From contig NZ_JBGCUN010000001.1 in the NCBI RefSeq assembly GCF_041103235.1, positions 2,542,001 through 2,606,000 of the forward strand: a DNA stretch of 64,000 bases. Direction: 5' to 3'. The stretch is from Yoonia sp. R2331. GTDB lineage: Bacteria; Pseudomonadota; Alphaproteobacteria; Rhodobacterales; Rhodobacteraceae. The notes under the pieces are model-generated. The model was not told the origin of the DNA. It worked only from the letters and a program-made list of their open reading frames with translations, and did no database searches. The first letter of the stretch is position 1; each line of letters opens with the position of its first letter. Both the position numbers and the translations under genes were made by a program. Shown in pieces: positions 45,094-56,063 of this stretch.

Positions 45094-45763
45094 CCCCCGC
45101 GCCGTTCTGGCGGCGGCCAACAACGCGGATTGGTATGCGATAATGGCAGCCGCGCACGGGGTACCGATTCAGCGTGATAAAGTCGCGCTTGAACTGCGGG
45201 GCGATCCCCCGCCCTATCACGGACATATGGTGGCATTGGACCCTGCCGCGGGTCAGGAGTTGAGGGCGCGGGTGGCGGCCCATCACGCGACACCAGGCTT
45301 TGCAATCAAAGACAGCTTTGCATGCCTTGATCTGGCCCGTTTGGGACTGTCAAAGATGTTCGCCGCACAGTGGTTCTGGGCCGATCACTTTGCCCCTGTC
45401 GCCCACACCGGATGGCAGCACATCACGCAGCCCGCCGCGCTGCGCGTGTGGGAGAATGCCTGGAAAGCGGGCGGGTCCCCCAGCGATCAGCGGCAGTTTC
45501 CAGACAGCGTGTTGCAGCGCGCCGACATCGCCTTTTGGGGACGCGCGGAGGGCGCGGGGTTTTCGGCAGGCGCGGTGCTCAACCATTCAGCGGATTGCAT
45601 TGGCCTGTCGAACGTCTTTGGCCCCGAAGTCCTGCCGGGTTTTGCACATATCGCCGCGCAATCCGGCAAGCCGATCGTGGGCTACGCCCACGGCGATCAT
45701 CTGCGAGATGTCCAACAGGCCGGGTTTACCTTGACCGGCCCGCTGCAGGTCTGGGGCCGCTAG
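45044..45763 (+). CDS. Unknown protein, possibly GNAT-fold
   Basis: A 239-residue protein coupled to tamB by overlap. Two starts are possible: ATG 45044 (AAGGG nine bases upstream) and TTG 45077; the recognisable sequence (DPRAVLAAANNADWYAIMA) begins after both. The C-terminal half (RADIAFWGRAEGAGFSAGAV, then CIGLSNVFGPE and PIVGYAHGDHL) faintly resembles acetyltransferase strands. I cannot assign a function. It converges with oppF and shares a CTAG stop. Confidence 0.6.
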   Translation: MPMARPASACFLSATTDPRAVLAAANNADWYAIMAAAHGVPIQRDKVALELRGDPPPYHGHMVALDPAAGQELRARVAAHHATPGFAIKDSFACLDLARLGLSKMFAAQWFWADHFAPVAHTGWQHITQPAALRVWENAWKAGGSPSDQRQFPDSVLQRADIAFWGRAEGAGFSAGAVLNHSADCIGLSNVFGPEVLPGFAHIAAQSGKPIVGYAHGDHLRDVQQAGFTLTGPLQVWGR

Positions 45764-46766
45764 GCGGTTGCGGCCAGCACGTCCTCTGCTGCGTGGAATG
45801 GGCAGGCGACGAAATGGCTATCACCGACGTCTTCGAACACCGGCAAGGCCGCAGCACAGGACGCCTGTGCTTTGGGGCAACGGGTGCGGAACACGCAGCC
45901 AGAGGGTGGGGCCAAGGGGGACGGCAGTTCACCTTCCAGAATGGGCCGCACACGGGCCTTTTCCAGTGCGGGATCAGGGATCGGGACTGACGAGATCAGT
46001 GCCTGACTATAGGGGTGTTCAGGCCGCGTGGTCAGCGTTTCGGCATCGGCCATTTCCATCTGGCGGCCCAGATACATCACGATGATCTGGTCGCTGATGT
46101 GTTTCACCACGCTCAGGTCATGGGCGATGAAGATCATCGACAGCCCCATGTCGCGCTGCAGGTCCATCAGCAGGTTCACCACCTGCGCCTGCACCGAGAC
46201 ATCCAGTGCCGAAACCGGTTCATCACAGATCAGCAGCTTGGGTTTCATGATCAGCGCGCGGGCGATGCCGATCCGCTGGCATTGGCCGCCGGAAAATTCA
46301 TGCGGGTAGCGGTTGATCAGGTTGGGCAGCAGGCCGACCTTTTCCATCAACTCTTGCACGCGTTTCTTGCGCTCGGCGCGGCTGGTGCCGGGTTCGTGGG
46401 TCACAAGCGGTTCTGCGATAATCTCACCCACGGTCATGCGCGGGTTCAAAGCCGCCAGCGGGTCTTGAAAGATCATCTGCACATCACGGCGGTGCACACG
46501 GCGTTGCGCGGGCGACATGGCGGCCAGATCGTGGCCTTCAAAGTCGATCACCCCGCCCGAGGAAGGCACAGTGCCGACAATCGCGCGGGCGAGCGTTGAT
46601 TTGCCGGACCCGGATTCGCCAACGACGCCAAGACACTGCCCTGCCTCAAGGTCAAAGGTCATCTGGCTGACGGCGTGCAGTTTGTTGGGCGGGGTCCAGG
46701 GCCATGATCCGGGGCGGCGGACGTCGAAAGTGACGGACAGATCACGGACAGACAGGATCGTGGACA

Positions 46767-46767
<1 letters not shown>
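45760..46767 (-). CDS. Oligopeptide/dipeptide ABC transporter ATP-binding protein (OppF/DppF type)
   Basis: A 335-residue ATPase with Walker A GESGSGKSTLARA near residue 48, ABC signature FSGGQCQRIGIARAL near 160 and Walker B LLICDEPVSALD. The C-terminal oligopeptide-transporter extension carries Cys residues (CVFRTRCPKAQASCAAALP) that bind a 4Fe-4S cluster in relatives. It is the last gene of the oppA-B-C-D-F set, with the ATG overlapping the oppD stop. It powers peptide import at the inner membrane. Confidence 0.92.
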
Positions 46768-47735
<968 letters not shown>

Positions 47736-47736
47736 G

Positions 47737-48663
47737 TCAGCGGTCCTTAGGATCGAGTGCATCCCGCAGGCCATCGCCCACAAAGAAGAACGCAAAGATG
47801 GTGATCACGAAAAAGCCCAAAGGAAAGGCCAATTGCCACGGCGTGCCGTTGCCGATGTTCTTGTTGCCCTCGGAAATCAGCGCCCCAAGCGAGGTGTTGG
47901 GTTCCTGCACCCCAAGCCCAAGGAAGCTGATGAAGGACTCGAAGATGATCATCGAAGGTACCAGCAGCGTGGCGTAGACGATCACGATGCCCAGCAAATT
48001 CGGCACGATGTGGCGCAGGATGATTTTCAGCGGATGCACACCGGTGGCAAAGGCGACCTCGACAAATTCCTTGTTCTTGATCGTCAGCGTCTGGCCGCGC
48101 GCAATGCGGGCCATATCCAGCCATGAAATCAAACCGATGCCCAGAAACAGCATGAACAGCGAGCGGCCAAAGATGACCAGCATCAGGATCAGCACGAACA
48201 TGAAGGGGATCGACATAAGCACATCAACGGTGCGCATCATGATGCCGTCGACCCGGCCCCCGAAATAGCCCGCCGTGGCACCATAAAGCGTACCGACGAT
48301 CACAGCGACCATCGCGCCGACGATGCCCACCATCAGCGATATCCGCGTCCCTTGCACGACGCGCGCAAACAGGTCACGGCCAGAGGCATCAGTGCCAAAG
48401 TAGTGGCCCGTCTCGAACGACGGCACACCTTGAGTCGCATTGGCCCCCATCAGGGAAAAGTCGACAAAATCGCGTTCGTACTGGGCGACAAGTTCACCCA
48501 GGAATCCAAAGGCCGCGATGCAGATCAGCACAATCAGCGACACCACGGCTGCACGGTTGCGAAAGAAACGCTCGCGGGCATCGCCCCACAAGGACCGCCC
48601 CTGCACTTCGGCCATGTGTGCGGCGTCTTCAAGGCTTTCTACGGTTGCTCGGTTGGGAAACAT
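47737..48663 (-). CDS. Oligopeptide ABC transporter permease (OppC/DppC type)
   Basis: A 308-residue inner-membrane permease with six membrane segments (the first around RAAVVSLIVLICIAAFGFLG). The ABC permease coupling motif appears as ARGQTLTIKNKEFVEVAFAT near residue 187. The long periplasmic loop (NATQGVPSFETGHYFGTDAS) is the OppC/DppC type. It sits 12 nt after oppB. Confidence 0.92.
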   Translation of the reverse strand: MFPNRATVESLEDAAHMAEVQGRSLWGDARERFFRNRAAVVSLIVLICIAAFGFLGELVAQYERDFVDFSLMGANATQGVPSFETGHYFGTDASGRDLFARVVQGTRISLMVGIVGAMVAVIVGTLYGATAGYFGGRVDGIMMRTVDVLMSIPFMFVLILMLVIFGRSLFMLFLGIGLISWLDMARIARGQTLTIKNKEFVEVAFATGVHPLKIILRHIVPNLLGIVIVYATLLVPSMIIFESFISFLGLGVQEPNTSLGALISEGNKNIGNGTPWQLAFPLGFFVITIFAFFFVGDGLRDALDPKDR

Positions 48664-48675
48664 GCGCTGCCCTCC

Positions 48676-49599
48676 TTAATACCGGATCTTGGGATCGATC
48701 CACGCGTAGAGGATGTCGACCACAAGGTTGAACAGGATGGTCAGTGACCCCACGAGGATCGTGATCCCCATGATCACCGAATAATCGCGGCTGAAGGCAG
48801 AGTTCACAAAGAACTGCCCGATGCCGCCGGTGGAGAATATCAGATCAACCACCACAGAGCCGGTGATCATACCCACGAACGCGGGCCCCAGATAGGAAAT
48901 GACGGGCAACATGGTGGGTTTGAGTGCGTGTTTCCAGATCACGCGGCTGGATGACAGGCCCTTGGCCCGCGCGGTGCGAATGAAGTTGGTGTTCAACACC
49001 TCAAGCATTGATGATCGTGTGATCCGCGCGATGGAGGCCATGTAGGATGTTGAAAGTGCAATGACCGGCATGACAAGATATTGCCATTGCCCCCCGTTCC
49101 AGCCACCGCCGGGCAGCACACCCAGCCACAAGGTGAAGATGATGATGAGGATCGGGCCCAGCACAAAGTTTGGCAGCACCTGCGCGCCGACAGAGACGCC
49201 AACGGCCAGATAATCCAGCCAGCTGTTCTGGCGGATCGCAGCGGCAGCGCCGAGTGAGACGCCGACGACAACGGCCACGATAAAGGACCAAAAGCCATAG
49301 GTCAGCGTCACCGGAAAGCCTTGGGCGATGATGTCGTTGACTGACCGATCCTTGAATTTGAACGATGGGCCAAAGTCGAATTGAGTTGTCACGCTCCAGA
49401 CGTAGGTCGTGATGCGTTTCCAGAACGGTTGATCCAGCCCGTACTTGGCTTCGAGATTGGCAAGCACCTGCGGCGGCAACGGGCGTTCGGAGTTGAACGG
49501 GCCGCCGGGGGCTGCGTACATCAGGATGAACGACAGGATCACAAGGATCAACAACGTCGGGACGGCCACAGCGAGGCGGCGAATAATATAGGCGGTCAT
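48676..49599 (-). CDS. Oligopeptide ABC transporter permease (OppB/DppB type)
   Basis: A 307-residue permease with six membrane segments starting MTAYIIRRLAVAVPTLLILV, the standard OppB/DppB N-terminus. The coupling motif TARAKGLSSSRVIWKHALK is near residue 212. It is separated from oppA by an 84-bp gap that carries a strong stem-loop, which probably sets expression below that of the binding protein. Confidence 0.92.
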   Translation of the reverse strand: MTAYIIRRLAVAVPTLLILVILSFILMYAAPGGPFNSERPLPPQVLANLEAKYGLDQPFWKRITTYVWSVTTQFDFGPSFKFKDRSVNDIIAQGFPVTLTYGFWSFIVAVVVGVSLGAAAAIRQNSWLDYLAVGVSVGAQVLPNFVLGPILIIIFTLWLGVLPGGGWNGGQWQYLVMPVIALSTSYMASIARITRSSMLEVLNTNFIRTARAKGLSSSRVIWKHALKPTMLPVISYLGPAFVGMITGSVVVDLIFSTGGIGQFFVNSAFSRDYSVIMGITILVGSLTILFNLVVDILYAWIDPKIRY

Positions 49600-49639
49600 G
49601 ATGTCAGGGTCCGCATCAGGAAAGACGGCAAATGCAATC

Positions 49640-49665
49640 GCGCCCCCTGAAATCTCAGGGGGCGC
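49640..49665 (-). promoter_or_regulatory. Stem-loop between oppA and oppB
   Basis: GCGCCCCCTGA, loop AATC, TCAGGGGGCGC: a perfect 11-bp stem in the only sizeable gap of the operon. On the minus strand it is followed by GATTGCATTT, not a T-run, so it is more likely a 3'-stabilising structure for oppA mRNA or a partial terminator than a full stop. Confidence 0.65.
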
Positions 49666-49683
49666 GGTCTTGGTCAGGTAAAG

Positions 49684-51318
49684 TTACTCGGCCTTCTTGT
49701 AGAAGTCTTTCGAGTACCAGTTCTGTTGGAAGTTATTGACCGGCCAGCCCACCAGCGCATCGTTCAGCATGTTCACGGATGCATAGTGGTAGATTGGAAT
49801 GATCGGCGTATCCTGCGCGACGATCTCTTCCACGCGGTCATAGTTGGCCTGTGGGTTATCTGCCGTTTTGGCGGCTGCCAGCAGTTCGTCCACTTCGGCG
49901 TTCTCGTACTTGGCGTCGTTATAGCCAGAGCCCGAGTCCATCAGGTCAAGGAAGGTAGAGGCTTCGTTGTAGTCAGCACACCAACCGGCACGAGCCACTT
50001 GATAGTCCTGATTGCCACGGGTTTCGAGGAAGGTCTGCCATTCCTGATTGGCAAGCGTTGTCTCGACGCCCAGTGTTTGCTTCCACATCTGGCTGACCGC
50101 GATGGCGACCGACTTGTGGCCTTCGGAGGTGTTGTAGATCAGGTCGATCTCAAGCGGGTTGTCCGCGTCATAACCTGCAGCTGACATCATCTCTGCCGCC
50201 TTGGCGTTCCGGTCGGCCTGGGTCATCGAAGCCATTGGAATGTCAGGGGTTTCAAAGCCAGCCGTCGCCCAGTGGGTGAACGTATATGCAGGCTTTTGAC
50301 CACCGGCGAGCACGTTCTCGACGATCACGTCACGGTCAATCGCAAGGCTCAGCGCTTTGCGGACGTCGGCGTCCATCAGCGCAGGGTTGCCCGTGTCGGT
50401 CAGGTTGATGGTGTAGTAGTAGGAACATGCCGTTGGCACGGACAGCGCCTCATCCGGGAACTCCTCGCTCAGGCGCGGGAACTGGCCGGTGGGGACTGCG
50501 GTGCGGTCAAGCTCGCCCGCAAGATAACGGGTCAGGGCCACGTTCTCATCCGGGATCACCAGACGGACAACTTTGTCGATATAGGTGTTTTCGTTGTCCC
50601 AGTACATTTCGTTGCGCTCGCGCACCATGCGTTCCTGCGGCACGAACTCGGTCAGCTTGTAGGCACCGTTGGACACCATGTTGCCCGCTTGTGTCCATTC
50701 GGACCCATGTGCGTCGACGGTCGCCTTGTGCACGGGGAAGGTGGTGAAGTGGGTGGTCATCTGCGCGAAATAAGGCAGCGGCTGGGTCAGGCGTACCTCA
50801 AGCGTGCTGTCGTCAATGGCTGTCACGCCCAGCTCTGATGGATCCATCTCACCCGCGATCACGGCGGATGCGTTTTCAAGGCTCATCAACTCGATAAACC
50901 AGCTGTAAGGCGAGGCGAGTTCAGGCGACGCGGCCCGCTTCCAGGCGTATTCAAAGTCGCCGGCGACAACCGGATCACCGTTGGACCACTTGGCGTTGTC
51001 ACGCAGCGTGAAGGTGTAGACGAGGTTGTCATCGCTGACCTCAAAACCGGTGGCGACGCCGGGGATCAGGTTACCGTCAGCGTCCTGGTTCATCAGGCCT
51101 TCGAACAAGTCGCGGAGGATATCACCGCCGGCGCTGTCTTCGGCAACACCGGGATCAATCGACGGGCTTTCGTCGAGATCGCGATAGGTAAAGACTTGTT
51201 CAGAAGCGAGCGCATCGCCGGTTTCGGGATGGGTTGCATGGCCGTCAGCCCATGCAGCACCGCTGGTCGCGATAAGCAGTGCCGCGGCAGAGGCCATCAT
51301 TTTTGTTTTGAATGTCAT
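49684..51318 (-). CDS. Periplasmic oligopeptide-binding protein (OppA type)
   Basis: A 544-residue solute-binding protein of family 5. It has a signal peptide (MASAAALLIATSGAAWADG), then the family signature region ESPSIDPGVAEDSAGGDILR and DNAKWSNGDPVVAGDFEYAW near residue 110, typical of OppA. It captures peptides and hands them to the OppBC channel. First gene of the opp operon, divergent from the hemerythrin gene across 273 bp in which I see no other feature. Peptide specificity is not readable from sequence. Confidence 0.9.
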   Translation of the reverse strand: MTFKTKMMASAAALLIATSGAAWADGHATHPETGDALASEQVFTYRDLDESPSIDPGVAEDSAGGDILRDLFEGLMNQDADGNLIPGVATGFEVSDDNLVYTFTLRDNAKWSNGDPVVAGDFEYAWKRAASPELASPYSWFIELMSLENASAVIAGEMDPSELGVTAIDDSTLEVRLTQPLPYFAQMTTHFTTFPVHKATVDAHGSEWTQAGNMVSNGAYKLTEFVPQERMVRERNEMYWDNENTYIDKVVRLVIPDENVALTRYLAGELDRTAVPTGQFPRLSEEFPDEALSVPTACSYYYTINLTDTGNPALMDADVRKALSLAIDRDVIVENVLAGGQKPAYTFTHWATAGFETPDIPMASMTQADRNAKAAEMMSAAGYDADNPLEIDLIYNTSEGHKSVAIAVSQMWKQTLGVETTLANQEWQTFLETRGNQDYQVARAGWCADYNEASTFLDLMDSGSGYNDAKYENAEVDELLAAAKTADNPQANYDRVEEIVAQDTPIIPIYHYASVNMLNDALVGWPVNNFQQNWYSKDFYKKAE

Positions 51319-51591
51319 AGATTTCTCCCAATTGGCGGGCCGTTGTCCGGCCCGGCTTTGTGATCAACTCATGCGCGTAAAGCGCCGATAGGGTATCCTT
51401 TGAGAGGTTTCACAAAATGGCAAGGGTGATCTTGGGCTGACCCCGCGGCAAATTGGATCACGCAATCCAAAGCCCCTTCGTGCGCAAGATATAGACACCG
51501 CGGCCCCATTCCCGCAAACAATCGTAATTGGCCCTGCCTGCACGTACGGCCGGGGCAGACCGAAAACGGCGCGTAGAAGGTGATTCGTGAC

Positions 51592-52158
51592 ATGTCAGAG
51601 GCCTTAAACCTGGAAAATCGCGCCGGATTGCCCGATCCGCTGCGGGTCTTGCTGGCGGCATACCCACGCGACGGCTGGACCACAGACCCCGGTTTTGACG
51701 CGCTGATCCGGTTCTGGCTGGACCGGCATTTGATGTTTCGGCGGCTTTTGGCCGATATGACCAAAACCGCCGAGGCGCTGATCGACGAAACGATGGAAGC
51801 ACCGCGTTTCGGCGCAGTCATGTCGCGCTATGGCGGGCATTTCGTGAACGGGCTACACGAACATCACACTATCGAAGATACGCATTACTTTCCGGTGCTG
51901 TCCCAAAAGGACGCACGGATCACTAAGGGCTTTGCGATCCTCGATGCCGATCACCATGCCATCGACAGGCACCTGTCCGATTTCGTCGATCTTGCGAATG
52001 GCGCATTGCAAAAGCTGGACAATCGCGACCCGCTCAGGGGCGCCGTTGGTGATCTGCACGATCATCTGGGGTTGCTACACCGGCTGCTGGACCGGCACCT
52101 GACCGATGAAGAAGAATTGGTGGTGCCGGTGATCCTTAAATATGGCGCCCAGATTTAG
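51592..52158 (+). CDS. Hemerythrin HHE-domain protein
   Basis: A 188-residue helical bundle protein. Its His/Glu set fits a di-iron hemerythrin-like site: FWLDRHLMF near residue 45, GLHEHHTIEDTHYFPVL near 88, LDADHHAIDRHL near 118 and LLDRHLTDEEELVVPVILK near 167. Such domains bind O2 or NO or sense iron and redox state. ATG 51592 has AAGGTG upstream. Its 3' end overlaps the convergent 154-residue gene by 23 bp. Confidence 0.85.
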   Translation: MSEALNLENRAGLPDPLRVLLAAYPRDGWTTDPGFDALIRFWLDRHLMFRRLLADMTKTAEALIDETMEAPRFGAVMSRYGGHFVNGLHEHHTIEDTHYFPVLSQKDARITKGFAILDADHHAIDRHLSDFVDLANGALQKLDNRDPLRGAVGDLHDHLGLLHRLLDRHLTDEEELVVPVILKYGAQI

Positions 52159-52600
52159 CGGCACTATAGGGGTCTTGGGCTGCAATCTCTGTGTCTTGCG
52201 CCATCACCGCCTCTACGATGGCCTGCGCGCGTGACAAAATGCGCGCACGCTCTGCCGCGGCGGCATTGGCGGCCATATCAGCCTCTGGCCCATAGATTTG
52301 CGGATCCCGGTCCGATGCAATCGCCATCATGACAGAGCGCGCATCCGCACGTACCGGCAGGCTGAGGTTTTGCATCGCCGGGCGCGGCGGCGGCGGTGGA
52401 TCGGCGCGCGTCGCAGCCTCTGCCGCTGGCACTTTTGCGGTGCGCGCCAGATCAACCGTCCCAGCGGCGCTGGCCTGTGCGACGGCATCGGCCCCTTTCG
52501 CGGCCCCTGCCCGCTGATTTGCGTTCTGATCCTGCTGCCCTTCGGCCCCGGTCCGTGACCCGGACGTCGGTGCCCCAACAGGAGAGATTGGACTGAGCAC
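52136..52600 (-). CDS. Unknown Ala/Pro-rich protein
   Basis: A 154-residue protein with a low-complexity first half (GAAKGADAVAQASAAG, PPPPPRPA) and a more conserved-looking C-terminal helix (AERARILSRAQAIVEAVMAQ). It has no signal peptide. I take it as real because GTG 52600 is preceded by a strong AAGGAGGGGG ribosome site and no other gene fits. About 95 bp upstream lies GGTTAACCTGCGTTAAC, a TTAA-N6-TTAAC near-match to a CtrA box with the wrong spacing. Confidence 0.6.
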   Translation of the reverse strand: MLSPISPVGAPTSGSRTGAEGQQDQNANQRAGAAKGADAVAQASAAGTVDLARTAKVPAAEAATRADPPPPPRPAMQNLSLPVRADARSVMMAIASDRDPQIYGPEADMAANAAAAERARILSRAQAIVEAVMAQDTEIAAQDPYSAAKSGRHI

Positions 52601-52702
52601 AGCCCCCTCCTTTCAAGCGAAAGGCCCCCACCTTTACAGATGAGAGCCTACCACAGGAGGTGTCCAAACCTCAGGAATATCGAAACGTTTGGTTAACCTG
52701 CG

Positions 52703-54652
52703 TTAACTGCGATTCATTCGGTTTGCGATCAGGTCATCGACCACTTCAGGCTCTGCCAGGGTCGAGGTATCGCCCAGTGAACCAAAGTCATCTTCGGCGA
52801 TTTTGCGCAGGATGCGGCGCATGATTTTGCCGGACCGCGTTTTGGGCAAACCGGGTGCCCATTGGATCAGATCAGGTTTGGCGATTGGCCCAATTTCGGA
52901 CCGGACCCAGGTTTCCAATTCCTTGCGCAGCGCATCGGTTGGCTCTTGCCCGCCCATCAGCGTGACATAGGCATAGATGCCCTGCCCTTTGACGTCATGC
53001 GGATAGCCAACCACGGCGGATTCGCTGACTGCGGGATGCGCCACCAGCGCGCTTTCGACTTCTGCGGTGCCCATGCGGTGGCCCGAGACATTGATCACAT
53101 CGTCAACGCGCCCGGTGATCCAGTAATAGCCGTCTTCATCCCGGCGACAGCCGTCGCCGGTGAAGTAGTAGTTCTTGTAATCAGCGAAATAGGTCTTTTC
53201 GAAGCGTTCGTGATCGCCCCAGACCGTGCGCATCTGGGCAGGCCAACTGTCCTTGATGCACAAGACACCTTCCGCCGCTGTGTCAGTGATCTCTTCCCCG
53301 CTGGTGGGTTCCAGAATGACGGGTTGGATGCCAAAGAATGGGGTTGTTGCTGACCCCGGCTTGGTTGTGGTGGCCCCCGGCAGCGGCGTTAACAGGTGCC
53401 CGCCTGTCTCGGTTTGCCACCAGGTGTCGACAATCGGCACGTTCCTCTTGCCCACAACCTCGTTATACCAATTCCATGCCTCTGGATTGATCGGCTCGCC
53501 CACGGTGCCCAGCACCTTGAGGTCTGACAGATCGTAAGGCGCAACCCACTCGGTCCCTTTGCCCATGAGCGCCCGGATCGCGGTGGGGGCCGTGTAGAAC
53601 TGGTTCACTTTGTGTTTTTCGCAGACCGCCCAGAACCGGCCCGCATCAGGATATGTCGGCACGCCTTCGAACATCAGCGTCGTGGCGCCATTCGCCAGCG
53701 GCCCATAGACGATGTAGCTGTGACCTGTGACCCAGCCCACATCGGCGGTGCACCAGAAGACATCGCCATCGTGATAGTCAAACGTGTATTGATGCGTCAT
53801 CGAGGCATAGACGATGTAGCCGCCGGTGCTGTGCACCACGCCCTTGGGCATACCCGTCGAGCCCGACGTATAAAGGATGAAAAGCGGGTCTTCGGCGTTC
53901 ATCTCTTCGGGCGGGCAATCAGCATCAACGGTTGCTTCAGCCTCGTGCAGCCAGACATCGCGTCCGTCCTGCATCGCGACACCACCACCAGTGCGCTGCA
54001 CGACCAGCATCTTGGCATTGCCTGTGATCTTCTCGAACGCTTTGTCGGCATTGACCTTCAGCGGCGTATTGCGTCCGCCGCGCGGGGCCTCGTCTGCGGT
54101 GATGACGACCTTGGCCTCTGACCCGTTGACACGGGCGGCCAGCGCATCGGGCGAGAAGCCTGCAAAAACAATGGAATGGATCGCGCCGATGCGCGCACTT
54201 GCCAGCATGGCATAGGCCGCTTCGGGGATCATCGGCATATAGATGACTACCCGGTCGCCTTTGCCCACGCCCATCGACTTGAGGACATTCGCGAATGTAC
54301 AGACCTTGGCGTGCAACTGCTTATAGGTAATGTGCTGCGCGTCATCGGCTGGGTTGTCGGGTTCCCAGATGATCGCGGTTTGATCGCCGCGCGTTGCCAG
54401 ATGCCGGTCGATGCAATTGGCGCTGACGTTCAACGTGCCGTCCTCGAACCATTTGATGCTGACGTTGCCGGGGGCAAAGCTGGTATTCTTGACCTTGGAA
54501 TAGGGTTTGATCCAGTCAACACGCTTGCCGTGGGTGCCCCAGAACGCCGCCGGGTCCGCGACGGAATCGGCGTACATCTTGTCATAGGTGGCCTTGTCGG
54601 CATGTGCGCCTGCGGCCATCGCAGCGCTTGGCGGATAAAGCGTATCGGTCAT
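52703..54652 (-). CDS. acsA: Acetyl-CoA synthetase
   Basis: A 649-residue AMP-forming acetate-CoA ligase that converts acetate, ATP and CoA to acetyl-CoA. Motifs: the P-loop-like [16 protein letters not shown] near residue 255, [13 protein letters not shown], the A8 hinge region [20 protein letters not shown] and the C-terminal [13 protein letters not shown] whose Lys is the known acetylation site. ATG 54652 has GGGGGG upstream and gives the usual N-terminus. It is divergent from the YdcF gene. The leader contains a possible hairpin at 54693-54713, not well supported. Confidence 0.95.
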   Translation of the reverse strand: MTDTLYPPSAAMAAGAHADKATYDKMYADSVADPAAFWGTHGKRVDWIKPYSKVKNTSFAPGNVSIKWFEDGTLNVSANCIDRHLATRGDQTAIIWEPDNPADDAQHITYKQLHAKVCTFANVLKSMGVGKGDRVVIYMPMIPEAAYAMLASARIGAIHSIVFAGFSPDALAARVNGSEAKVVITADEAPRGGRNTPLKVNADKAFEKITGNAKMLVVQRTGGGVAMQDGRDVWLHEAEATVDADCPPEEMNAEDPLFILYTSGSTGMPKGVVHSTGGYIVYASMTHQYTFDYHDGDVFWCTADVGWVTGHSYIVYGPLANGATTLMFEGVPTYPDAGRFWAVCEKHKVNQFYTAPTAIRALMGKGTEWVAPYDLSDLKVLGTVGEPINPEAWNWYNEVVGKRNVPIVDTWWQTETGGHLLTPLPGATTTKPGSATTPFFGIQPVILEPTSGEEITDTAAEGVLCIKDSWPAQMRTVWGDHERFEKTYFADYKNYYFTGDGCRRDEDGYYWITGRVDDVINVSGHRMGTAEVESALVAHPAVSESAVVGYPHDVKGQGIYAYVTLMGGQEPTDALRKELETWVRSEIGPIAKPDLIQWAPGLPKTRSGKIMRRILRKIAEDDFGSLGDTSTLAEPEVVDDLIANRMNRS

Positions 54653-54874
54653 GGTGGATCCCCCCAAACTGGTCTTTCTCGCACGAGTTGTGCTGCACAC
54701 CGCCAAAGCGGCGTGCCCTCCTGTTGCTGCACTATGCGGGTTTGTCGGGTCTTGCCAAGGTGTGGCGATCCTGGGCACGGGCGTGCTGTCAAAAAACCGG
54801 ACCAAAGGCACGCCGGGCTGAAAACTAATTTACAGCCCCTTGCGATTTTCAGACTGACGGCCAAGTTTCACCCC

Positions 54875-55351
54875 ATGGCGGATGCAATCCTGATCCTTGG
54901 CGCTGCGGTGTGGCAAACCGGCCCCTCGCCCACGCTTTTGCGGCGAACACAGCATGCGGCCATGTTGTGGCATGAAGCGGTTGCGCCACTGGTTATCCCT
55001 TGCGGCGGGCTGGGCCAGCACCCGCCGACAGAGGCAGCGGTCATGGCGCAAGTCCTGCTGGACGCAGGCCTACCCGCTGACGCCATTGCGCCAGAGGATC
55101 AATCGACCACGACGCTGGAAAACATCCGCAATGCCATGCCGATCCTGTCGGCCAAAAACGCGCGAGAGGTGGTGATTGTGACCGACCGCTATCACGCGCG
55201 CCGCGCGGCGATGGTCGCCCGGCACTTCGGCCTGCGCGCACGTACCTCGAGCCCGCAACCGGACCGCATGATGATCAAGGCAAATATTCGCGAAGGGTTG
55301 GCCTTGCCGATCTATGCCGCACGACTGCACATAAGGCGGCGCAAAGGTTGA
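54875..55351 (+). CDS. YdcF-family (DUF218) protein
   Basis: A 158-residue protein with the DUF218 core: ILILGAAVWQTGPSPTLLRR at the N-terminus, then EDQSTTTLENIRNAMPIL near 76 and VVIVTDRYHARRAAMVARH near 100. This is a Rossmann-like fold found in ElyC/SanA-type envelope proteins, but this one lacks the usual membrane helix and is short. ATG 54875 matches the family start. Function unknown. Downstream, after 40 bp, lies the outer-membrane protein gene. Confidence 0.82.
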   Translation: MADAILILGAAVWQTGPSPTLLRRTQHAAMLWHEAVAPLVIPCGGLGQHPPTEAAVMAQVLLDAGLPADAIAPEDQSTTTLENIRNAMPILSAKNAREVVIVTDRYHARRAAMVARHFGLRARTSSPQPDRMMIKANIREGLALPIYAARLHIRRRKG

Positions 55352-55352
55352 A

Positions 55353-55367
55353 TTAACACAACATTAA
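55353..55367 (+). promoter_or_regulatory. Candidate CtrA box, TTAA-N7-TTAA
   Basis: TTAACACAACATTAA has both TTAA halves with the 7-base spacing of CtrA sites, but the last base after it is T rather than C. It lies 25 bp before ATG 55392 of the outer-membrane protein and directly after the YdcF stop. Such a position would suit repression or core-promoter binding. Confidence 0.45.
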
Positions 55368-55391
55368 TCAAGATGAACGACCCTGTGGCGC

Positions 55392-56057
55392 ATGAAATCT
55401 GTGCTGCTGTCTTGTTTGCTGATGGTGTCGGCATCCCCTGCCCTTGCAGGCGCGTGGGCGCGCGAAAAGGGCGAATTATTCATCGCGGCTGGCGGAAATT
55501 TTCTGCTGTCAGAAGGCGCGCAACTGCCTGTGCACTACGACCCGACGCTATATGCCGAATGGGGTCTGACCGACCGGATCACTCTTGGGATTGACGTGCA
55601 TACCGCTGACAAGGGACAGATCGGCACAGCCTTTGCCTTTGCCAATATTCCCATCGGCGATCTGACGGCGCAAAATCGTTGGGCGGTCAACGTGGCTTAC
55701 GGGGTGCGCGCGACCAATCGGCAACCGACCGAGACGCTGTTGCGGGCTGGGTTTTCCTGGGGGCGTGGCATCGAAAACGGTTGGCTCGCGGTTGATACCA
55801 GCGCCACCATCGGCACCATAGACACAACTTGGCGGCCAAAAATGGACGCCACATGGGGCCGCAACTGGAATGACCGCTGGACCACCACATTGCAATTGCA
55901 GACCGGACAAGGCTGGACCGATGATGTCTATGCCAAGATCAGCCCAACGGTCATCTGGAACTGGAAACCCAATATGAAAGTGGCCATAGGTGCCGTTCAG
56001 GGCCTCACCGGTGATCGTGGCGCGGCCCTGAAGCTGGAAACCTGGCTGACGTTCTAG
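55392..56057 (+). CDS. Small outer-membrane beta-barrel protein
   Basis: A 221-residue exported protein with signal peptide MKSVLLSCLLMVSASPALA. The mature part alternates polar and hydrophobic residues in short strands with many Trp and Tyr (YAEWGLTDRITLGIDVHT, WRPKMDATWGRNWNDRW) and ends in WLTF, a C-terminal Phe typical of outer-membrane barrels. No family recognised. It has a CtrA-like box just upstream and ends 6 bp from the convergent beta-helix gene. Confidence 0.7.
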   Translation: MKSVLLSCLLMVSASPALAGAWAREKGELFIAAGGNFLLSEGAQLPVHYDPTLYAEWGLTDRITLGIDVHTADKGQIGTAFAFANIPIGDLTAQNRWAVNVAYGVRATNRQPTETLLRAGFSWGRGIENGWLAVDTSATIGTIDTTWRPKMDATWGRNWNDRWTTTLQLQTGQGWTDDVYAKISPTVIWNWKPNMKVAIGAVQGLTGDRGAALKLETWLTF

Positions 56058-56063
56058 GCCAGA

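Noticed and set aside
52691-52707. CtrA box before the Ala/Pro-rich gene
   Set aside because: The halves are TTAA-N6-TTAAC, one base short of the CtrA spacing.
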